Below are positions 54,776 through 64,000 of a stretch of DNA of 64,000 nt, in pieces. The notes under the pieces are model-generated. The model saw only the letters and a list, made by a program, of their open reading frames with translations, was not told the DNA's origin and ran no database searches. The number at the start of each line of letters is the position of its first letter. The stretch's first letter is position 1. The DNA is from Erinaceus europaeus (taxonomy: Eukaryota; Chordata; Mammalia; Eulipotyphla; Erinaceidae), in NCBI RefSeq assembly GCF_950295315.1, contig NC_080171.1, positions 114,271,064 to 114,335,063 of the forward strand, in the 5' to 3' direction. The translations under genes were made by a program, and so were the position numbers.

Positions 54776-55361
54776 GATGAGCAATGTGAAACCCCATGTC
54801 CTAGTAAATATTCTTCAAATAACAATATATATTAAGGCAGAGCTACAGTCTCATCAGCAAACAACTGCTAAGCAAAATACAATGGGGAGATGTTCAGGTG
54901 GGAATGATGTGAGATGGAGATGCTGGAAAGAACAGAAATTGAAGACTGAACGTATTGGCCACTCAAAATTAATAGCGACTGCAAAACAACAGTTAAAATG
55001 TCACATGAGGATTGAGAGGTAGAGTACTGGGTTACAAGACAACCTCACAAGAGGCCTATGGGTGTTAAGCGGAGTCCCAAGCTCCAAGACCCACACACCG
55101 CCCAGGAAGCGGCAGAAGCGCCACTATAATCAATGTTAATGATCAAGCATCTGTGTCCTCTCTACTGGAACCACTGGTCAAGCTTACAGACAAAAGTCCC
55201 AGGTGCAAACTCACAACTGCTGAGAGTCCAAGGTTCCAGGAATAATGTGTCCAATTACAGGGCAGACACAGCTCAGCTATGGGAATCACCACTCCATGAA
55301 CTAGATGTGCAAGTCCTGAAGAATATGACAAAATAGACTGTGTGTGTGTGGGGGGGGGGGG

Positions 55362-55505
55362 GCTAGCAAATAGCTCACTTGGATAGAGTGAAGCTTTGTC
55401 ATCTGTGTGACCAGGCCCCACTGCATGGAAGGAAGATCCAGTGCTGGGGCCTCTTTCACATTTTTCTCTCTGCCTTTGCCTCTCTGTTTCTATCTTAGAG
55501 AGAGA
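55362..55505 (+). repeat. SINE-D
   Basis: 'aaatagctcacttggatag' head and 'actgcatggaaggaagatc'. A G10 run at 55352-55362 precedes it. Confidence 0.85.
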
Positions 55506-55520
55506 GGGAGAGAGAAAGAA

Positions 55521-55960
55521 GGAGGCTGAGTGGTAATGCACATGGTTGAGCGCACATGTTACAGCACACATGTTACAACCCACAAGGACCTGAGTTCAAG
55601 GCCCCAGTCCCCACCTGCAGGGGGAAAGCTTTTTGAGTGGTGAAGCAGTGTTGCAGGTCTGTCTCTCTCTCTCTCCCTACCTCCCTCCCTCTCCCTTCCT
55701 CTCTTCCTATCATCCCCTTTCCTCTCAAATTCTGGCTGTCTCTATTCAATAAACAGGGGCTGGATGGTGGCATGCCTGATTAAATGCATACGTTACGGTG
55801 CACAAGCACCTGGGTTTGAGTCCCTGGTCCCCACCTGTAGAGGAAAGCTTTGCAAGTGGTGAAGCAGGGCTACAGGTGTCTCTCTGTCTCTCTCCCTCTT
55901 AATTTCCCCTTCTCTCTCGATTTCTGCCTATCTCTATTACCTATAAATGTAATTTAAAAA
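55521..55960 (+). repeat. two SINE-A copies head to tail
   Basis: First 55521-55756 (with a small internal doubling of 'cacatgttaca'), second 55757-55960 starting 'ggggctggatggtggcatgc'. Confidence 0.88.
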
Positions 55961-56279
55961 TTAAAGTAAAAAATACAACTGAAACTGTAATTTTAAATTA
56001 AATGAAAGAAAGAGAAAAGAGAATGAGGGTGACTACGACATGACACCAACCACGCTGCTCTCCACCTGCCTTCACCCAACCTCCCCAGTATGGTCCCCCG
56101 AGCCCCCACTTTCCTGACTATGCCACCCCACCCTCCCCCACACTTGTAGTGGGATCCCATTGCAAGATGCAGGCAGTGTTCAGCAGGCCCTGCCCTGCCC
56201 GGGGGGAAAGAGGGCTGTTTTCCAGGCAGGTGTAACATCCCCGCCCCACGTCATGACCAAGACCTCAAATACCCTCTCA

Positions 56280-56284
<5 letters not shown>

Positions 56285-56355
<71 letters not shown>
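56285..56355. repeat. (TC)16 then (AC)20
   Basis: Pure TC array joined to a pure AC array. Confidence 0.97.
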
Positions 56356-56357
<2 letters not shown>

Positions 56358-56547
56358 ACCTCCCCACCTATCATGCAGCCCTTGCAGGAGTTAGGAGCAA
56401 ACCACGGCTCCAGAGTGGAACCCCTGAGATCCGGCAGCCTCGTGGGTATAGGATGTGCTTCACTGGCCCGCTAGCTGCTCAGGGCTGTGGTCCTGTGAAC
56501 CAGCTCCCAGGAAGGTTGCTGTGTTGGTAGATTCTAACAGGTGGATA

Positions 56548-56549
<2 letters not shown>

Positions 56550-56611
<62 letters not shown>
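56550..56611. repeat. (TG)30 array
   Basis: Uninterrupted TG dinucleotides. Confidence 0.98.
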
Positions 56612-56612
<1 letters not shown>

Positions 56613-56667
56613 AGTAACTGTTTGATACTGTCTGGAACTGAGCTGGCTCAAAGCTAAGCTTTAGGGC

Positions 56668-56880
56668 TAGAGACATAGCTCAGCCGATAGGTAGGGTAAC
56701 TAGCACTGCCTCTTTCACACTTGCTCTCTGCCTCTATCAAGAAAAGGGGAGGAGCTATGGTAACAGATGACGTGCTAGCACTCCAGCTCTCTCTTCCCCT
56801 CTCTGTACCTGGATGAAGAAGTGCCCTGAAGTGGTGGCACGAGACATACACTGGGACCCTGGTCCCACAAAACTGCAAAA
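56668..56880 (+). repeat. SINE-D-like element, old
   Basis: 'agagacatagctcagccgat' head and CT-rich middle; 3' limit uncertain. Confidence 0.55.
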
Positions 56881-57841
56881 ACCAAACAACTTAAGCTCCT
56901 CTAAAGGAGTTAAAAAAAAAAAAGGCACCCACGGTAAGATAGCTCTATAGGTCTTCAACAAATCCACGCAGAGCTGGAGACAAAACAAATGGCAGAGAAA
57001 ACAAGAGGGGGAAAAATAGGTCAATGGAAAATATACAAACTGGAACACGGGGAGTAGGCTGAACGCTGAGCAGCTCCCCTGCAAGGGACCGAGCACAGAC
57101 TCAGCAGGCGCCACACTGGCCGCCCACCCCAGGAGTAATGGTCACTGCCACCTCCGTCCCCCCATCCAGACAGTGGGCCCGCAGAGAAAGCGTGGAGCTA
57201 CTCAGGGCGCCACCCCTCCCTCACAGGGCCTCAGGCACCCACAACCACTAGTCAGGACCAGGGCCTGGTTGTCCCAAAAACTGGTCCCTCGCTGTCCCCC
57301 TCCCCTGCACCGCCCCTCGTATCAGAGGGAACCTCTCAGTAAGGCCTGGCAAGGAAAACTGAATAACGGGGCCAATGGGCCACTGTGCAGGACATGCCCA
57401 AATGCATCACTGGCAGCTTTGAGTCTGTCAGCCCCCACCTGCAAGCCCACCACCTCCCTTGCCCCGGGGGTGGGGGGTTAGAAGGGAGGGACCCTGAATA
57501 GTGAATAGTGGCCCCCTTGGCAGTGACCGCCTGCCAAGGCCACACAGCTGGGCACTAGGCACAGAGGAGCAGGCACAGGCAGGACACACACAGAAGCACA
57601 CACAGAGATGCCTGCTCAGTCTCCACCCAGGGGCTGGGGCTCCTCCCCTAGAAAACCAAAACCATTACCCCCACCTCCTGTTTGCGACCGTGCTAAGGAG
57701 GACTCAACGCCAGAAGGGAAGCACAGGAAGCGTGATGCGGTTGCTGCACTGTCTCCACAACCTGAGTGACACGGGCAGGCGGCTGCACTGTCCAAGGACT
57801 CACCCCAGATTCCCTGCAGGGAGAAGGTCCAAACCTGAGAG

Positions 57842-57842
<1 letters not shown>

Positions 57843-57897
<55 letters not shown>
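57843..57897. repeat. (TG)27 array
   Basis: Uninterrupted TG dinucleotides. Confidence 0.98.
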
Positions 57898-57898
<1 letters not shown>

Positions 57899-58265
57899 TG
57901 GACTTCGTCACTGGAGTTTATTTATAATCACAGGCAAGAACTGGACATCCACACCAACGAGCCAGCCAGGAGGAGCACGTGTGGAGAGGAGGATGCGGGA
58001 GCTCTCTCTCCCTCTCCCCTGTCTCCCCAGTCCTCTGCCATCAGCCAGATATCACGAGGCTGAACACAGAAGCACCCGCAGAGCCACAGAGGCCTTGGGT
58101 ATTCTGGGCAGCACCAGTGTTTACAAGAGGCTATTTGCCTTCCCGGGTGGTTTCCATGGCTTTCGCTTCCTCAAGTGCCCCTCTGGCGTACCTTCTATAA
58201 ACAGCTCCGGGGTTTGTACCAGATTCACCCACTGGACGCGGATTCTAGCTGTGCAGACGCACAGT

Positions 58266-58268
<3 letters not shown>

Positions 58269-58314
<46 letters not shown>
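58269..58314. repeat. (AC)23 array
   Basis: Uninterrupted AC dinucleotides. Confidence 0.98.
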
Positions 58315-58316
<2 letters not shown>

Positions 58317-58698
58317 CCATTCAGAGAGGTCGGTAAAGCCCTGAGCATGCACCGAGCAACTTCTCACTGTATGCTGGGTGTATGGACACCCTCCCACCCA
58401 GCACAGCCCAGGGAACCCAAGAGGGAGTTGGGGGGTGGGGTCCTCATGAGAGGCTGATGGATAAACACCCCCAAGACCTGAGCACCTGTGTGCACAGGGG
58501 CCTTACTCAAGGATTTCAGAGGAAGATCAAGTTCAAAGATCACTGATAAGTGGGGGGTGTCCTTCTTTACATCTAGGATTTGGGTGCTCAGGTCCTCACA
58601 AAGCTTCCAGCACAGCTGGCCTGGCCCCTGGCTTGGATGCCTAGCAGTGTGGCGTCTTTGCTCTTAGAGCCTGGCCAGATGTGGATGTTGTTAATAAC

Positions 58699-58733
58699 AC
58701 CCCCCCCACACACACACACACACACACACACAC
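58699..58733. repeat. C run and (CA)13 array
   Basis: Short C run followed by CA dinucleotides. Confidence 0.95.
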
Positions 58734-59139
58734 CGGCCCTCTGCAAGCTGCCGTCACCCCCATCTGCAGGTGAAGAGTCAGAGAGCAGGGGGGACAACCA
58801 GCGAGTGCTGCACACTGGGCCCCAGCACGGTTACCAAGAGGAGGGAGCCTCTGGGGGACAAGGGCCCAGCTTGGCTGAGGCTACTCCTGAGGGGGTGGGG
58901 GATGGAGAGGAAGGCAGGGCCACCCCCTTCCTTACAGGTGGCCTGCCCGCTGCTGCTTCTGGGAGGCAGGCCAGGAACACAATTGTCTCAGTACTGGCTC
59001 CTAGGACAGCCCCACCACCCCTTTCCTGGCATGCTATCAAGATACCTGGAAGGCACCCCAAGCCCTGATGCTCAGGTCTGCAGGGGGTCAGGCAGAGGAC
59101 CCCTCCACTGGGTGTCTTGTGAATCTCATTAGCATCCCC

Positions 59140-59535
59140 ACCATGGGTCATGTTACAGTGTGTGTGACCTGGGTTTGAGCCCCCAGTCCCCACCTGCAGG
59201 GGGAAAGCTTCACAAGTGGTGAAGAAGCACTATAGGTATCTCTTTGTCTCTCTCTCTCTCTCTCTCTTTTAATTTTATTTATTTACTATTGGATAGAGAA
59301 AGAGAGAAGTTGAGATGGGAGGGGGAGACAGAGAGAAAGAGAGACAGAGAGACACCTGCAGCCCTGCTTTACCACTTGTGAAGCTTTCCCCCTGCAGGTG
59401 GCGACCAGGGGCTTGAAACCTGGGTCCTTGTGCACTGTGATGTGAGTATTTTAACCAGGTGCACCACTGCCTTGCCCCTCTCTCCCTCTTCCTCTCAATT
59501 TCTGACTGTCTTTATTCAATAAATAAAAAATAAGT
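59140..59535 (+). repeat. SINE-A with nested inverted SINE-A
   Basis: Plus-strand host 59140-59268 and 59479-59535; a minus-strand SINE-A (59269-59478, 'actattggatagagaaagag' to 'ggtgcaccactgccttgccc') sits inside its CT-rich part. Confidence 0.85.
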
Positions 59536-59536
59536 A

Positions 59537-59815
59537 GGGGAGTTGGGCGGTAGCACAGTGGGTTAAGCGCACGTGGTGCGAAGCACAAGGACCAGAGAAA
59601 GGATCCTGGTTCGAGCCCCCAACTCCCCACCTGCAGTGAAGCAGGCGGTGAAGCAGGTCTGCTGGTGTCCGTCTTTCTCTCCCCCCCGTCTTCCCTTCTT
59701 CTCTCCATTTCTCTCTGTCCTATCCAACAACAATGCCATCAATAACAACAACAACAACAAAACAACAGGGCAACAAAGGGGAATAAATAAATAGATATTT
59801 TTAAAAAATAAGTAA
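59537..59815 (+). repeat. SINE-B in the tail of the preceding SINE-A
   Basis: 'gggagttgggcggtagcaca' head, missing part of the body ('cctgcagtgaagcaggcgg'), CAACAA tail; 'aaaaataagta' on both sides fits a target duplication. Confidence 0.87.
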
Positions 59816-60447
59816 AGATTAAGAAAAAAAAGCTGGAGTCACCCGTGTCAGCGGCTGTCGGGACCAAGAGGGAGGAAAGCAAGCCCAGCTGCCAGAAAAA
59901 GGAGGGAGGGAGCTCAGTGTGGCCGGGAAAGAAGCGGACCCCCACTAGCCGGTGGCCCATGTGAGCCTCGTGGGACGGAAGGTGACGCACAGACCCTGGT
60001 GGCAGCAGCCTCCCCTGGGCAGACTGCATACTCCCTGTGTGGGGCTTGGCCAGCTTTCTGGGCTGCCATCAGCGCCCCAAAGTCAGGTCAACCTTCCTGT
60101 CCAGACTCGGCACCCTGGGGCTTTCTCATCGCCAGTCACTGCCCAGAGGCCCCCATCCACCATCTGCTGCTCAAAAGGCTCACCTCTCTCTGAGGGAGGA
60201 CAGCCCTCTGGAAGGGGGGGTGGAGAACCAGGTATACAGGAGCCTACAGGGTGGCCCCCAGGTCTCTGCGAACCCTGCCCCCAGCTCTGTGTAGAGCTCA
60301 CTCAAAGAGTAAAAGTCAACACCCAAGATAAAATAAAATGAAATCCCTCTGCAGTGCCAAAAATACATCCCCACGGGATGAGGGAGCAGGCGCCAGCTTC
60401 CACAGCAGCAACTGTTGCTATGGATACCGGGCTCCAGCCAGCAGGGG

Positions 60448-60745
60448 GTGGGGACAGAGATGGGGGAAGGGGGCATATAGGGTAGAGATGGGGGAAGGGG
60501 ACCCACTGGGCAATGGCAGGGGAAGGGGCAGAGGTGAGGTAAAGAAAGGTATGAGGGAGGGCAAGGCTGTGGGGAAGGGACAGAGATGAGGGAGGACAAG
60601 ATAGGGGAGAGGACAGAGATGGGGAACAAACACACAGGGGAAAAGGCCAGAGTTGAGGAGGGGTCCGAGAAGGAGAAAGGACAGAGATGGGGGGGGGGGA
60701 CAAGATGGAGAAGGATGATAGAGTTCGCTGGGAGGGGAGATGGGA
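60448..60745. repeat. degenerate purine-rich minisatellite
   Basis: Recurring 'ggacagagatggggga'-like units separated by variable G/A-rich spacers. Confidence 0.8.
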
Positions 60746-62307
60746 GAAGTGATGCCTAGCTCAGGCCCGTCCCAGGCCTCCCTCACCAGCACAGATGCTG
60801 GGCAGGTACAGATTTGGGGGGGTGGGGGGTAGGAAGCGGTAATGTTTGCACCAGAGTAGAAAGAGAAGGCAGGACTCTGATCTCAGCACAACAGGGGCTC
60901 CCTCCTGTCCTCACAGACTCCCTCACCTGAAGCTGCCAGCCCCTGGGTCTGTGGCTGCTAAGACACCGCCCTCCAGACCACCCCCACCTCCTCCCCCAGT
61001 TGGCAGCCCTCTGTGCCCCCTTGGAAGGCACAGGAGCACCTCCACATGCCATGCTCAGGACAGGAGCAGAGCCAGCAGAACACTCAGTGCAGGTGCGTAG
61101 CCTGGCCACGTCCCTCAGCTGGGGGCCACCCTCCTCCTTCCAGTATCCAGTCTCCCTGCGATTCTCCCATGCCCTCCAAGGAGCCTGGAGGTGACACTCA
61201 TCTCAGGATCCTCGGCTCAGTCTACCAAGCAGCCAGGTAAGGTGGCAAGAGGCCATGGACACTGCTCACCAGCTTCCCAGCCCACCCCAGGCCTGGGCAT
61301 GGGGCTGCCCTCTGCAGGCTCCAGGGGGCACCGCCGCACACTTCATGTTGAAGTGCTCTGCCTTTCTCTAAGTGGAGACAAAGTCCCTCATAGGCCACTC
61401 AGATCTGCATCCCTGCAGTCAGTCACAAAGTCATGTCTGTGTGTCCCTCCTTCATCTCTCCTGGCCACCATGGCTTCTCAGTTCTGAGGTTCAAGCTCCA
61501 CCAAGCATGCTCAAGGCTCCCGATGGCATCCCCTGCCCTGACACAGCCTATCCACTTGTCCACCGCCCTCAGGAAGGGCCCTCCCAGCCACAGGCAGTGG
61601 GGGCTCCTGGGAGATCCTTCCAGCAGCCCAGTGGGGTAAAGGCAGCCCAGGGCAATGGGTCTATGCCCGGTCTCCAAGTTACACAGCCCCAAGGGTCCCC
61701 ACACACCCTGGGACGAGCCACCTCCAAGGCTGTGGCCAGGCCTCAGTGACAGAACCGGTGCACACTTGCACCACACTAGGTGAGCATTCAGGAAGTGGCT
61801 TGGCTGTTATCACCCTCACTACCAATTACACCCAGAGATGAAGGTCTTTCCAAACCTCCCCCCACCCTTCACTCTCCACCCTCCACCATCACCTCCACAG
61901 AATTGCTCTTGCTACAGCCCCACCTATCCATATCTCCCTTCTCCCAAAGAGAAAACTCAGCAGGAACCTTTTGTTTAAAGGCCATCAGCCTGGAACACGC
62001 ATGTGGAACGCCCTCCCCGCCCCACCCCCGCCCCCGCCCCCCAGGAGCACACAGACGCAGGATTCTGCCCAAGCACAGGGAAGCCTTCATCTCGGGGAGG
62101 GCTGGCACTACCGCCCAGACCAGAGAGTCTGGCGAGGCTGCCTCAGAGGGCTCGACATTCCCTCCCGTGGAAGTGCCATGGGGCAGGCAGGCAGACCTCA
62201 TCCCTGCAAGCAGGTCTCAGGGGACACATGTGTTCATCGCTGCACAGGTGACACTGAGAGGCAGGGACACCAGGCCAGGTGCTACTGCCGCTGTACTCGG
62301 GGCAGGA

Positions 62308-62309
<2 letters not shown>

Positions 62310-62345
<36 letters not shown>

Positions 62346-62379
62346 GCGTGTGCGTGTGCGTGTGCGTGTGTGTGTGTGT
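62310..62379. repeat. TG array with (CGTGTG) hexamers
   Basis: (TG)15, then about five CGTGTG units, then TG again. Confidence 0.97.
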
Positions 62380-62975
62380 AAGCAGACTTCTGGCCAACCC
62401 ACAGTTCTCCCAGATGTCCAGCCCAGTTCCAGGTGGAAAGCCGATGACTCCTCCTCCAGTTCCCCCTTGCCAGGCCACAAAGGGCCTCCACTCTGCCTGA
62501 GGCCTGGGAACAGGACACAGAGGCACCCACAGACTGCTCAAGGAAATAGCCGGCGGGGTCAGAACGTCCCCACGTCACGGGCTCGCTCCCTCCAGGAACA
62601 CACAGGCCTTTGTTTTTTTTGTGTTTTTTTTTTTTTATCATCAAATATTTACAGAGGCTGACAGACCATTCCAGCAGGACAAGCTGAAGCCAAACGCTCT
62701 TTCCTGCACGAGGAGGTGCAGGTGAGCAGACTAGGCTGGGAAGTCAGGCCTACGAGGGGCAGCACTGCACCGCTGCAGTGCCACCGGGGCCTGGTCCCTT
62801 GGTTCTACACAGAGCCCAGGAAGGCCGCCACCGTGCTTGCCCTGCTGCAGGAAGGGCACAAAACTGATCAAGGCACTCTGCATGAGGTGCTCCAGGAAAC
62901 CGAAAGCAAAGTGTCTGCTCAACTCCACCCTGGGAAGGACTTTGCATTTGCAGGGGATCAAGAAGAGAGCAGCCC

Positions 62976-63180
62976 TGAGCCAGGTGTTGGTGCACCTGGT
63001 TAAACACTCATAGCACAGTGCTCAAGAACGCAAGTTCAAGCCCTCTTGGTCCCCACATGCAGGGGAAAGCTTCATGAGTGGTAAAACAAGACTACAGGTG
63101 TCTCTTTCTCTCTCCCTTTCTGTCTCCCCGCCCCCTCTTAATTTTTCTGTCTCTAACAAATTATAAATAAAAAGGTATTT
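62976..63180 (+). repeat. SINE-A
   Basis: 'ccaggtgttggtgcacctgg' head, 'aggggaaagcttcatgagtg' body, 'ttataaataaaaagg' tail. Confidence 0.88.
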
Positions 63181-63581
63181 TAAAAGAACTTATACATGGG
63201 CCCAGAGTCCTGGACCTCCTTGTCCACCATCACTGCCCAAAAGTCTGGCAGTGAAGAGATGAAGTGACAAACTGGGATATCCACAGTGGGAAGACACTGA
63301 GCAGTGCAGCCAGGGCTGAGTCACAAAAGGCGAGTGGATGGCTGGACGCACAGCACGATCCTTGGGCTAGAGGCCCTCTCTCTGCAGGACAGGAGGGAAC
63401 TGTGCGGTCGCCCAGTGGGGCGGCTCCCAGGCACGCGGGTTCTGGGGCCCCTCATCGGCACCTGTGTAATACCTCCAAAAAAAAGCAGTCGGCACCATTC
63501 TGTTATTTCATGCCTCGCTTTCCTCTGCTTTAGAAAAACACCACCATCCCCTTTTGTTGTTGTTGTTAGAAACTCTTCCCC

Positions 63582-63856
63582 AGGGAGTTGGGCGGTAGCA
63601 CAGCGGGTTAAGCACACGTGGCGCAAAGTGCTAGGACCGGCGTGAGGATCCCGGTTCTAGCCCCCGCTCCCCACCTGCAAGGGAGTCACTTTGCAGGCGG
63701 TGAAGCAGGTCTGCAGGTGTCTGTCTTTCTCTCCCCCTCTCTGTCTTCCCCTCCTCTCTCCATTTCTCTCTGTCCTATCCAACAACGACGACAATAACTA
63801 CAACAATAAAACAAGGGCAACAAAAGGGAATAAATATTTTTAAATTTTTTTAAAAA
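63582..63856 (+). repeat. SINE-B with perfect target-site duplication
   Basis: agaaactcttcccc at 63568-63581 and 63857-63870 (14/14). Near-consensus copy, likely one of the youngest here. Confidence 0.95.
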
Positions 63857-64000
63857 AGAAACTCTTCCCCTGTGTTTATTTTCATCTGCTTTTGCTTCAC
63901 TTTATTTCCAGTTGTTCGCTTTTAATGTGTTCTATTGCTTTTTCCCCACTTTCCCTGAGGTCCAGACTATTCACCTTCCAGATTCATTTTACTTTATTTA

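Larger units (their letters stand above)
42528..64000. other. WNK2 intron 1 (3' part, upstream end beyond the window)
   Basis: 21.5 kb with no WNK2 exon. SINEs, L1 fragments and CA/TG arrays are listed separately. Repeat-poor blocks lie at 43300-44130, 45050-45660, 45890-46805, 47105-47800, 48100-48840, 49200-50540, 51620-52250, 56885-57840, 59830-60440 and 60750-62300. I found no promoter signature or CpG island convincing enough to call an internal start. Confidence 0.8.

Noticed and set aside
57501..58457. 318-codon open frame on the plus strand
   Set aside because: It runs through a (TG)27 and an (AC)23 array, which are open in some frames by nature; the rest shows no protein-like pattern.
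60000..62300. CpG island or internal WNK2 promoter in intron 1
   Set aside because: GC-rich in places but CpG-poor on reading, and no first-exon-like structure is visible.
61780..62661. 293-codon plus-strand open frame
   Set aside because: Also carried by a TG/CGTGTG array; low-complexity and no recognisable domain.

Overview
This is mammalian genomic DNA, almost certainly from a hedgehog (Erinaceus type). Dozens of tRNA-derived SINEs carry the A/B-box heads and the CT-rich then (CCAATAAATA) or (CAACAACGACGAC) tails that I associate with erinaceid SINEs; this species call is from memory of those families, not a search. There is nothing prokaryotic or viral here, and I see no previously undescribed system: it is one large, intron-rich gene.

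The whole window lies inside one gene on the minus strand, WNK2 (a with-no-lysine kinase). I could place 23 coding exons, running from exon 2 (42355-42527) leftward to the first part of exon 24 (1-67). All junctions have GT..AG ends and all phases are compatible; together they give 5,243 coding bases (about 1,747 codons) with no stop. Exon numbers assume the first coding exon lies beyond position 64000. Missing are exon 1 (N-terminus, glycine loop and the displaced catalytic lysine) and the last C-terminal exons (before position 1).

Layout from the gene's 5' side: 42528-64000 is intron 1, which holds SINEs, a young-looking L1 3' fragment, two other L1-like fragments, six CA/TG arrays, a 111-bp tandem duplication and a few repeat-free blocks that could be regulatory. 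36683-42527 holds exons 2-5 (kinase catalytic loop, DLG, activation loop, C-lobe). 30539-35880 holds exons 6-7 (autoinhibitory PF2-like domain and the following helix). 19935-27178 holds exons 8-13 (long proline-rich disordered linker). 17265-18299 is a compact cluster, exons 14-17 (second PF2-like domain and helix). 4058-16396 holds exons 18-22 (Ser/Pro-rich region with the conserved [10 protein letters not shown] helix and an RFSV docking motif), with an 8.6-kb repeat-packed intron 18. 1-1269 holds exons 23-24 (C-terminal coiled coil and basic tail).

Repeat types used below: SINE-A (body 'gggaaagcttcacaagtgg', tail 'ccaataaataaa'), SINE-B (body 'ggagtcgcttcacaagcgg', tail of CAACAA units then 'aaaagggaataaataaa'; variants carry a 3' block 'gagcagtggattcatagtg'), SINE-C ('atggttatgcaaagagac' ... 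'cctgaggctccaaagtccc'), SINE-D ('aaatagctcacttggatag' ... 'actgaaggaagc'), SINE-E (an older type with 'cactctggcacatgcagtgc'). The most interesting local observation is a SINE-B that landed 28 bp upstream of exon 20 and appears to supply its branch point.
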